DNA of 29,852 nt. Origin: CAYLZN01 sp964387935 (GTDB lineage Bacteria > Acidobacteriota > Vicinamibacteria > Vicinamibacterales > JAFNAJ01). Positions within the stretch are counted from its first letter, which is position 1. Each line of letters opens with the position of its first letter. Positions 22,863-29,328 of the stretch are shown in pieces. The DNA lies in the NCBI GenBank assembly GCA_964387935.1, contig CAYLZN010000027.1, positions 1-29,852 of the forward strand, given 5' to 3'. Below the pieces are notes generated by a model. The model had not been told where the DNA came from. It did not search any database and worked only from the letters and a program-made list of their open reading frames with translations. Position numbers and translations under genes: made by a program.

Positions 22863-23031
22863 GGAACGAGAGCCTAAGTCCCAGCGCCGGTTGAAGTCAA
22901 CGCATCGTGCGACCTCGAAGTGACTGAAGGCGACCACAACGCCGGCAGCTGCGCCAACGGCCCGTAGACGCACGATCCGCGGTGTCCTCGACTCGCGGGC
23001 TGCCCGCGTCGGTGACGTGCGCTAGGACGTG
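22863..23031. other. Intergenic stretch without recognised content
   Basis: These 169 bases lie between two reverse-strand genes. I see no tRNA, no strong hairpin with a T-run, and no convincing small gene. It probably holds the leader of the 22862 gene. Confidence 0.5.
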
Positions 23032-23676
23032 CTACTTGCGGCCCTTGCGGGCACCCCGACGCCAGCCACGCACCGCGTAGGCGCGGGCGCGGTAGGCTTC
23101 CAACCGTGTCGGATCGGCTTGCACACTGGCCCACGTTGCCGCGTTGGTGCACGCCCGCCCGCAGTAGACCGCAGGCCGGCCCATGCTGGCCTTGACGAAG
23201 TAACGCCCGCACTGTGGGCAACGGCGCACGGTGTCGGCCGGCACACTCGCCAGCAACGCGACCACGGCATGCACGACCCGCGCGTGTAGCTTGCCCTCGA
23301 CGTCGACCACGACCACGCCGTCGCCAGACACCCGCAACGCCAGACCAACCGCACCGGCAGCCAGCGGCAGGTGATCGCCGCGCGTGAAGCCGAGACGCTG
23401 TCCGGCAGCCCGTGCCGCGACCGCGTCGATCACGTCGTCGACCAGCCGGCGCACGTCACGCTGAAGGCGCCCGAGTGCCTTCACGGCCGCGGCCGAGTCG
23501 CGCCACGCCTTCGCGTCGGTGGACAACTCCACGACGGGGCCGGCTGAGACGAAGCGCGTGAGGCGCAACACCCATGAGGCCGCGTCGACGGGCGCGAAGA
23601 CCTCCGCGTTGACGAAGTCCGCGACGGTGTCCAGCTTCCCGGCCTGACTCTGACTCGCAAGCGTTTGTGTCTTCAT
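23032..23676 (-). CDS. CGNR-like zinc-finger regulator
   Basis: In this 214-residue protein the N-terminal 140 residues resemble the ABATE-type stress domain found before CGNR zinc fingers. Near the C-terminus RRCPQCGRYFVKASMGRPAVYCGRACTNAATWA (Cys153, Cys156, Cys172, Cys176) fits a degenerate CGNR finger, where CGRACTN replaces CxxxCGNR. A basic tail (GWRRGARKGRK) follows. Such proteins are DNA-binding regulators. It is divergent from the excisionase-like gene over a 77-bp gap packed with inverted repeats, so it may be the element's repressor. ATG 23676 has AAAGGG nearby as ribosome site. Confidence 0.65.
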   Translation of the reverse strand: MKTQTLASQSQAGKLDTVADFVNAEVFAPVDAASWVLRLTRFVSAGPVVELSTDAKAWRDSAAAVKALGRLQRDVRRLVDDVIDAVAARAAGQRLGFTRGDHLPLAAGAVGLALRVSGDGVVVVDVEGKLHARVVHAVVALLASVPADTVRRCPQCGRYFVKASMGRPAVYCGRACTNAATWASVQADPTRLEAYRARAYAVRGWRRGARKGRK

Positions 23677-23722
23677 ACGGCACCCTTTGTCTTGCGAGAA
23701 AAAGTCTAGCACAAACGCTTGC
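23654..23722. promoter_or_regulatory. Nested inverted repeats over the divergent promoter region
   Basis: GCAAGCGTTTGTG (23657-23669) and CACAAACGCTTGC (23710-23722) are exact 13-bp inverted repeats. CTCGCAAG (23654-23661) also pairs with CTTGCGAG (23691-23698), so the left arm can pair with either right partner. On the minus strand TGCTAGACT (an extended -10) lies between the arms. This is the layout of a phage-type operator region. Confidence 0.65.
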
Positions 23723-23753
23723 GCCCGGCACTCTCGGAGTGCATGCTTGGCGT

Positions 23754-23975
23754 ATGGACACCGCGCAACACACACCCGCCCGCGGCGACCAGCCGACGCC
23801 GTGGCTCACGGCTGCCCAAGCGGCAGCCCGCCTCCAAGTCCACCCGGTCACGCTCCGAAAGCTCGTGCGGCAAGGCCGGCTGCGCAGTGCCCGCGTCGGA
23901 CGGTGCATGCGGATCCGCCCGGAGTGGGCCGACGCCTACCTCGAAACCACCGTACCGCGTGAGGTCACGCGGTGA
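23754..23975 (+). CDS. Excisionase-like helix-turn-helix protein
   Basis: This 73-residue protein has the MerR/excisionase-type HTH LTAAQAAARLQVHPVTLRKLVRQGRLRSARVGRCMRIRPEWADAYLE (about 18-63). Proteins of this size bend DNA as recombination directionality factors or act as regulators of mobile elements. It starts at ATG 23754; the frame remains open upstream but crosses the divergent regulatory region. Its stop overlaps the primase GTG start by 4 bp, so it heads the rightward series. Confidence 0.8.
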   Translation: MDTAQHTPARGDQPTPWLTAAQAAARLQVHPVTLRKLVRQGRLRSARVGRCMRIRPEWADAYLETTVPREVTR

Positions 23976-25024
23976 CAGCCCTCGACGTCTTCGACGAGAT
24001 CGACGCCAGCCTCCGGGCGCACGGGTGCACCGTCCGCCGGCAGGGCGACCGCCTGCGGGCGACGTGCCCGAGTCACAGCGACAAACGACCCTCGCTGTCA
24101 GTGGACCTGCGCGGCGACCGCGTGCTTGTGCGGTGCCATGCCGGGTGCCAGACGGCGACCGTCCTCAAGGCCGTCGGGTTGACACTGGCCGACCTCGTCA
24201 CGGGTGCCCGGACCACGCCCTACACCCCGCGCGGACAGCAGGCCGTTGTGGCGGGCTATGAGTATGTCGACGTGACGACGGCCGTGCTTGGCGGCGACCC
24301 CACGGCGCGGAAACTGAGACTCGGGCCGGCGAAGTCGTTTCGGTGGGAGTCGCGCGACGGTGCCCGCTGGCGCCGCGGGCTGCAAGGCGCGGACGTCGGG
24401 TTGTATGGGCTGGCCGACGTGATCGACATGTCGCCCGTCTACCTTTGCGAGGGCGAAAAGGCCGTCGACACGTTGCGGCAGCGTGGGCTGCCCGCCGTGT
24501 GCCCACCGACCGGCGCGAGTGGCTGGCGCGACGCGTGGGCCGAGACGCTGTGGACCCTCAACGTGCGGCATGTCGTCGTGCTCCCCGACCACGACCGGCC
24601 CGGCCGGCTGTTTGCGCTGCGCGCGGCCCGCAGCCTGCACGGGTGCCGACGACTCCCCGAGGCCGTGCCCGACGATCCGTGGCCCGACGTCCAGCTTGAC
24701 GCCGACGACCCCGAAGCCGCCGGGCTGCGGGTGTCGATCCTCACCTTGCCGGGACTCGGGCACTCCGAGGACGCGCACGACTGGTTGACGACGCACGGCC
24801 ACTCGCCCGACGAGTTGCGCGCCCTCGTCGCCGCGTTGCCCGACTGGCAGCCCACGGACCCGATCACCCGGCGACGCGCGTTGACCCGACTTCGCGTTAC
24901 ACGACACCGACAACGACGACGGCAGGGAGGGTGTAACGCGTGTGTGAGAGAGAAGGCGACTCACCAGCCTAACCCTAAGAGCTTCCCTGTAGAGAGTACT
25001 CACGCAGCGTTACAGGGGACATAG
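23972..25024 (+). CDS. Phage-type DNA primase with CHC2 finger and TOPRIM
   Basis: In this 350-residue protein an N-terminal zinc finger (Cys32, His35, Cys55, Cys59; CPSH...RCHAGC) binds template. A TOPRIM fold follows, with Glu160 and Glu162 in LCEGEKAVD and Asp206 and Asp208 in VVLPDHDRPG. This enzyme type synthesises RNA primers for element replication. No fused helicase follows. The last 50 residues are Arg/Gln-rich and overlap repeat sequence, so the natural end may have been earlier, or a helicase part may be lost. It starts at GTG, overlapping the HTH gene stop. Confidence 0.88.
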   Translation: MTALDVFDEIDASLRAHGCTVRRQGDRLRATCPSHSDKRPSLSVDLRGDRVLVRCHAGCQTATVLKAVGLTLADLVTGARTTPYTPRGQQAVVAGYEYVDVTTAVLGGDPTARKLRLGPAKSFRWESRDGARWRRGLQGADVGLYGLADVIDMSPVYLCEGEKAVDTLRQRGLPAVCPPTGASGWRDAWAETLWTLNVRHVVVLPDHDRPGRLFALRAARSLHGCRRLPEAVPDDPWPDVQLDADDPEAAGLRVSILTLPGLGHSEDAHDWLTTHGHSPDELRALVAALPDWQPTDPITRRRALTRLRVTRHRQRRRQGGCNACVREKATHQPNPKSFPVESTHAALQGT

Positions 25025-25034
25025 CGTTACACCC
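24893..25034. repeat. Cluster of GCGTTACA octamers at the primase end
   Basis: Exact GCGTTACA copies lie at 24894-24901, 24932-24939 (inverted), 25007-25014 and 25024-25031. CGCGTTACAC (24893-24902) and GTGTAACGCG (24931-24940) form a 10-bp inverted repeat. The second and fourth copies share 11 bp (GCGTTACACCC). Four exact octamers within 138 bp is far above chance. The cluster lies across the primase 3' end and the leader of the next gene, so it may be an operator array or an origin with iteron-like sites. Confidence 0.6.
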
Positions 25035-25046
25035 CGAGAGGCTTGT

Positions 25047-25661
25047 ATGAGCACCGCGATTACCGATCTTGCCGCACCCGACGTCGGCCTTGTGTCGCTG
25101 GTCGACGCGCCGTCTTTCACGGTCACGCCGACTGGCTTGCGGATCGTGGGCGAGCCAACCTTCGACGAGTGGCACCGCGTTGGCGACGCACTCTGCCGCG
25201 TGGGCGGGTCGCTGAGCTGGTGTGTCGGCGACTGGATCGCCCACGGCGAGGCCGCCTTCGGCGAGCTGGCGAGCCAAGCCTACGCCCTGACCGGCCTGAG
25301 CTACGGCAGCCTCGCCAACGCCCTGTCGATCTGCAAACGGTTTCCCGTTTCACGACGTCGTGAAACTCTCAGCTTCGGGCACCATGCCGCGGTCGCGGCC
25401 CTCAGCGACGTGAAGGCCGACGCGGCCCTCGACCATGCCGAGCGGCACGCCCTCTCGGTCGGCAGCCTCCGGGTCTACCTGCGCGAACTGCGCGGCGCCC
25501 GCCCGGACCCGTGGCGCGTTGCCCTCGACGCGGCGCTCCGCGCGCTCACCCGAGCCGCCCACGCGGACCCGACCCGCGCGCCCCTGCTCGATCCGATCCT
25601 CGACGCCTTGCGTGCGCTCACCCGCGACGCCGTGTCCACTGAGGCCGCGCATGTCGCGTGA
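25047..25661 (+). CDS. Phage DNA-binding-like protein with 'LSFGHH' region
   Basis: This 204-residue protein has a central region ICKRFPVSRRRETLSFGHHAAVAAL (about 98-122), followed by KADAALDHAERHALSVGSLRVYLRELR. This pattern occurs in phage and plasmid proteins and recalls the helical DNA-binding part of ParB-like proteins. No nuclease or ATPase motif is seen. ATG 25047 has GAGAGG at 25036-25041. The gene contains a 20-bp palindrome with parS-like arms. Its end overlaps the next gene by 11 bp. A role in replication, partition or regulation is inferred from position only. Confidence 0.65.
   Translation: MSTAITDLAAPDVGLVSLVDAPSFTVTPTGLRIVGEPTFDEWHRVGDALCRVGGSLSWCVGDWIAHGEAAFGELASQAYALTGLSYGSLANALSICKRFPVSRRRETLSFGHHAAVAALSDVKADAALDHAERHALSVGSLRVYLRELRGARPDPWRVALDAALRALTRAAHADPTRAPLLDPILDALRALTRDAVSTEAAHVA
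25347..25366. promoter_or_regulatory. 20-bp perfect palindrome inside the DNA-binding-like gene
   Basis: GTTTCACGACGTCGTGAAAC is a perfect palindrome. Its outer arms GTTTCAC and GTGAAAC are the half-sites of the consensus parS (TGTTTCACGTGAAACA), but six bases (GACGTC) separate them. It lies in coding sequence, in a gene for a possibly DNA-binding protein. Confidence 0.5.
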
Positions 25662-25905
25662 GGCGTCGTCAGCGGACGCCGTCACCTTGCGCGACGGGCC
25701 GACCGTTTCGGCCCGTGTCCTCTCGGCCCTGCTGTCCCTAGAGCGTCGCGGTTTCCGCTTCAGCCTTGCCGCCGACGGCCGCTTGTATGTGCGGCCCTCT
25801 GCCCGCTTGCCCGAGCCCGACCGCGTCTTCGTCCAACGTCACCGCGACGCGATCTGCGAGATCGTCGCCTACTGCGACGGCCTCGCCTCCGAGGTGCCCG
25901 CATGA
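25651..25905 (+). CDS. TubC N-terminal docking-like small protein
   Basis: This 84-residue protein has a core, VLSALLSLERRGFRFSLAADGRLYVRPSARLPEPDRVFVQRHRDAICEIV, that matches the alpha-beta-beta-alpha pattern of the TubC docking domain: leucine-rich helix, short hairpin of strands around 'GRLYVRP', then a helix. TubC domains link megasynthase subunits, but stand-alone relatives are common in phages and plasmids, with unknown roles. There is no NRPS or PKS gene here. Its ATG lies 11 bp inside the previous gene, and its stop overlaps the next ATG. Confidence 0.6.
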   Translation: MSREASSADAVTLRDGPTVSARVLSALLSLERRGFRFSLAADGRLYVRPSARLPEPDRVFVQRHRDAICEIVAYCDGLASEVPA

Positions 25906-26144
25906 CCGCCCTCACGCACGGAGCCCTTGTGGCGCACGCCGAGTGGCTGTGCGACCGCGACGGTCGCTTCGTCCTCGACGCCACGATCCCGGCACCGCGA
26001 TCCGCGTCGACCCGCACCCCGAGACGTCCGACAGGCGCGCGCTTCGCACCCTTGCAGCCCGACGCGGCCCGGCACACGGCGGCAGCCGCGCCGACGCTAG
26101 ACCGTCTGCCCACGAGACAGACGGTCGACGAGGTGCGTTTGTGA
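25902..26144 (+). CDS. Small element protein of unknown function
   Basis: This 80-residue protein starts at an ATGA overlap with the previous gene. About 30 N-terminal residues (HAEWLCDRDGRFVLDATIP) look ordered; the rest is Pro/Arg/Ala-rich. Its stop overlaps the GTG of the next gene. I recognise no family. The strict overlap pattern on both sides is the main evidence that it is translated. Confidence 0.5.
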   Translation: MTALTHGALVAHAEWLCDRDGRFVLDATIPAPRSASTRTPRRPTGARFAPLQPDAARHTAAAAPTLDRLPTRQTVDEVRL

Positions 26145-26842
26145 AAAACAGGCCAGAAGTCGACGAGTCGCAGCCCGACGACGTCGACGTGTGCGAAAGG
26201 CTGTGCAAACCCGAGCCGGTTTCGGTGTCCGCCGACGTCGAAACGTCAAGCGTTGGGCGCGACCGAGGCGACGGACGGGACGCGCGCGGGCGCATTGTCG
26301 ACCCGGACAAGGTTGGCGCGTCGACGCGCTTTCGCAGCGAGACCGCGGCGACGCGGTACGACGGCGGTTTCGCGATCTTCAAGCGCGAAGGCCGACTCAC
26401 GCCGGACTTGGCCGCGCAGCGGGTCGACGACATGCGCGGGTGGACACTGGCGTTGGGCGGGCCGGACACGGTCACGCCGCAGGAAGCGACGCTCGTCGAG
26501 TTGGCGGCTGGCAGCGTGGCGTTGGCGCGGCTGGCGCTTCGCCACTGGACGGACAAAGGCGCCTTCACGGATCGCGGGCGTATGCGGCCCTCGGTCGGTG
26601 TGTTTCTCAACGCGGCGGATCGGGCGACGCGCATTCTGTCGACGTTGGGTCTTCAGCGTCGGCCCAAAGACGCCATGACGTTGGAGACCTACCTGCAACA
26701 GCGTTACGGCGACCGACGTAGCGGCCTTCAGGACGCGCCAACCGGCGAGGCCAGAGCGGACCAGCGACCCGAAGGCGATCTCGCGTCTACGGGCCAGCCA
26801 GACGGCTTCTCGCGCGACCCTGACGACGAGGTGAAGCCATGA
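26141..26842 (+). CDS. Possible small terminase subunit
   Basis: This 233-residue protein starts at GTG 26141, overlapping the previous stop. Residues 1-75 are acidic and low in order. A helical core (about 108-188: TPQEATLVELAAGSVALARLALRHW...VGVFLNAADRATRILSTLGLQRRPKDAMTLETYLQQRYG) resembles proteins encoded just before phage terminases. Its position, two genes before the large terminase, suits a DNA-recognition subunit. No HTH is obvious, so the assignment rests on context and the 'ATRILSTLGL' pattern. Confidence 0.5.
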   Translation: MKNRPEVDESQPDDVDVCERLCKPEPVSVSADVETSSVGRDRGDGRDARGRIVDPDKVGASTRFRSETAATRYDGGFAIFKREGRLTPDLAAQRVDDMRGWTLALGGPDTVTPQEATLVELAAGSVALARLALRHWTDKGAFTDRGRMRPSVGVFLNAADRATRILSTLGLQRRPKDAMTLETYLQQRYGDRRSGLQDAPTGEARADQRPEGDLASTGQPDGFSRDPDDEVKP

Positions 26843-27753
26843 GTCGGTCGAAGCCCTCGACGTCGGCGCCAGCCCGCGTGCAAGCGTTACTCGACGCCCT
26901 CGACGCCCTGACACCGGAGGCGACGCGCGAGATCGAAGGCGCACTCAGCGCACTCGGCCTCGACGTGCCGTGGTCGCGCGTGCGACAAGCGTTACAGCGA
27001 CGAGACTTCACGACGGCCGCGCATGTTCTCATGGCGGCTGTGGCTGGCAAACTCCCGCAGCTTGACGAAGCCGTGCGTAACGTCACGACACGAGGACTCG
27101 ACGTCGGCGCACAGCAAGCCAGCGCACGTCTCGGCCTCAGCTTCCGCATGGTTAGCCCGCACGCGGTCGAGTATGCGCGCACGCGGGCTGGCCTTCTGGT
27201 GCGCGAAGTCACACGTGGGTTGTCCTCGACGTTGCAGGCACAGCTACAGGCACTCGTCGTCGAGTCGCAGCAAGGCGGGTTGACCGTGCAAGGACTCGCG
27301 CGGCGCATTCGGCCTTTGATCGGGTTGGACCCTCGACGTGCGGCAGCCTTCGTCAACTACCGCGACAGCGTCTTCGCCGGCACGTCGGGTCGGCCGTTGA
27401 CGGACAAGGTCCGCGCAGTCCTCGACGCGAGAGTCGAGCGGTACGGCCGTCGCTTGTTGAGTGACCGGGCGCGGACCATAGCGCGCACCGAAGTCCTTGC
27501 AGCCGGCAACGAGGGCACCTTGGCGTCATGGCGTGAAGCCGCACGCAACCGCACGTTACCGCCGGGCCGCGTCAAACGGTGGATCGCGACGGGCGACGAC
27601 TTGCTGTGCCCCAAGTGCCGACCGTGGCACCGCGCCGTCGCAGCCCTCGACGCACCCTTCGGTAACGGCCGCCTCGTGCCGCCGTTGCACCCGCAGTGTC
27701 GCTGTTGCGTGACGTTGGTGCGCGATCCTCGACTTGGGAAGGTGACGCCATGA
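26839..27753 (+). CDS. Mu F-like head morphogenesis protein
   Basis: In this 304-residue protein the C-terminal third (about 205-295) has the Mu gpF/SPP1 gp7 signature: RARTIARTEVLAAGNEG, KRWIATGDDLLCPKCRPWH and PPLHPQCRCCVTLV, with Cys257, Cys260, His284, Cys287 and Cys289 as likely zinc ligands. The N-terminal part is helical. These minor head proteins enter the procapsid with the portal. ATG overlaps on both sides (with the small-terminase candidate and with the large terminase) link it to packaging genes. In most phages the order is terminase, portal, then this protein; here it comes before the terminase. Confidence 0.85.
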   Translation: MSRSKPSTSAPARVQALLDALDALTPEATREIEGALSALGLDVPWSRVRQALQRRDFTTAAHVLMAAVAGKLPQLDEAVRNVTTRGLDVGAQQASARLGLSFRMVSPHAVEYARTRAGLLVREVTRGLSSTLQAQLQALVVESQQGGLTVQGLARRIRPLIGLDPRRAAAFVNYRDSVFAGTSGRPLTDKVRAVLDARVERYGRRLLSDRARTIARTEVLAAGNEGTLASWREAARNRTLPPGRVKRWIATGDDLLCPKCRPWHRAVAALDAPFGNGRLVPPLHPQCRCCVTLVRDPRLGKVTP

Positions 27754-29291
27754 GCACCGCGACCGAGGACCGGCTGCGCGGGCTGACGTATGCGAGCGCG
27801 TTGCGCGACCCGCACCTGCTTGGACACCTGCCACGCTTCAAGGACTTGTCGACGCGCACCGAGCAGATCGCATGGTTGTGCGCGTTGGCGGGTGAGCCGT
27901 TGACGTGTGCCGAGGCTGCGCTGTACCGGGAGGCCACCGCGCGCGTGCGCCTGCCGCCGGTCGGGGGCTTCCCGCGGTCGGCCCTACTCGGGCCGCGGCA
28001 GATCGGCAAGTCGGAGTTGGGCTGCGTGCTCCCGACGGTTGACGCGACCCGCGCGGCGCACGATCCCGCCTTGCGTGGGACATATGCGGTGATCGGGGCG
28101 CAAGACTCGAAGTCGGCCATGCGCGGTGCCTTCGCGTATGCGTGCGAGCCGTTTGCGCGGGTGCCGCTGTTGCGGCGGCTGGTGGTGTCGAAGACCAGCC
28201 ACACGTTGACGCTGGTCAACGACGTTCGGATCGTGGTGGTGCCGTGCCGGCCGGCGGCCGTGCGCGGGCTGCGCGCGTGTGTCGTGGTCCTTGACGAGGT
28301 TGCCTTCTTTCAGTCCACCGATCTGCGCCCGCTGGACGTGGAAATGTGGCGGGCCGCTGAGCCCTGTTTGTTTGCGACGGGCGGGCGGCTTGTGGCGTTG
28401 TCCAGTCCCTACATGGCGAGCGGGCTGTTGTATGACCTCGTGCGTCGTCACCACGGCAACGACGACAGCGACACGTTGGTCTGGCGGGTGCGGTCGGGCG
28501 TGGGTTTCAACCCGACGCTGGACCCGCGCCGGTTAGACGCCATGCGCCGCGACGATCCCGAGGCCGCGGCGAGTGAAGTGGACGGCGAGTTTCGCAGCGG
28601 CCTCAGCCTGCTGTTGGACGGCGACAGCCTCGACGCCGTCACCGACCGAGACTGTCGCGAGCGGTTGCCCGTGGCGGGCACGCACTACGCAGCCGGCGCA
28701 GACCTCAGCGGCGGCAGACGGGATCGCGCGGCACTGGCCGTCGCGCACCGGGCGGCTGACGGGACCGCGATCCTCGACTGTCTGCGCGTCTACCCGGCCC
28801 CGCACGATCCGAGCGTGGTGATCGGCGACATGGCGGACACGCTGCGGCGCTACGGACTGTCGACCGTAACGGCGGATCGCTTCGCGGCCGAGTTTGCGGT
28901 GTCGCAGTTTCGCGAGCGGGGGATCACCCTGCTGCCGGCCGACGGCGACCAGTCAAGTCGGTATGTTGGGCTGCTGCCGCTGATCAACGCCGCGCGGGCG
29001 CGCCTACTCGATCACCCGTTGTTGTTGGCCGAGTTGCGCGGCCTCGAAAGGCGACGCGGGCCGCAAGGGCGCGACCGCGTCGATCACCGCACGGGCGCAC
29101 ACGACGACGTCGCAGCCGCGACGAGTATTGCGCTGCTGTTGGCGGCGCACGCGGCGCAACACCCGGTCGTCTTCTGGTCGCCGACGACGTGCGAGACATG
29201 GACGCCGAGCGAAGCCCGCGGCCGGCGGCTGGCGAGTCTCTACGGCTTGCACGGGCTTGGGCACTCGGGCGACCCGATCACGCTTCACTGA
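27750..29291 (+). CDS. Phage terminase large subunit
   Basis: This is a 513-residue packaging motor. The N-terminal ATPase has a Walker A variant GPRQIGKS (81-88), Walker B CVVVLDE (177-183) and a coupling motif SSPY (about 218-221). The C-terminal RNase H-like nuclease has acidic residues at Asp318 (GADLSGG), Asp376 (VTADRFAA) and Asp452/453 (GAHDDVAAA). It translocates DNA into the procapsid and cuts concatemers. The length is typical and the frame intact, so packaging capacity is likely preserved. ATG 27750 overlaps the stop of the head protein gene by 4 bp. Confidence 0.92.
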   Translation: MSTATEDRLRGLTYASALRDPHLLGHLPRFKDLSTRTEQIAWLCALAGEPLTCAEAALYREATARVRLPPVGGFPRSALLGPRQIGKSELGCVLPTVDATRAAHDPALRGTYAVIGAQDSKSAMRGAFAYACEPFARVPLLRRLVVSKTSHTLTLVNDVRIVVVPCRPAAVRGLRACVVVLDEVAFFQSTDLRPLDVEMWRAAEPCLFATGGRLVALSSPYMASGLLYDLVRRHHGNDDSDTLVWRVRSGVGFNPTLDPRRLDAMRRDDPEAAASEVDGEFRSGLSLLLDGDSLDAVTDRDCRERLPVAGTHYAAGADLSGGRRDRAALAVAHRAADGTAILDCLRVYPAPHDPSVVIGDMADTLRRYGLSTVTADRFAAEFAVSQFRERGITLLPADGDQSSRYVGLLPLINAARARLLDHPLLLAELRGLERRRGPQGRDRVDHRTGAHDDVAAATSIALLLAAHAAQHPVVFWSPTTCETWTPSEARGRRLASLYGLHGLGHSGDPITLH

Positions 29292-29328
29292 GTTTCACTG
29301 ACGACACGACACGAAAGGACACCCTCTC

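Noticed and set aside
24893..25034. CRISPR array
   Set aside because: The octamers are too short, irregularly spaced and in both orientations; no cas gene is present anywhere in the window.
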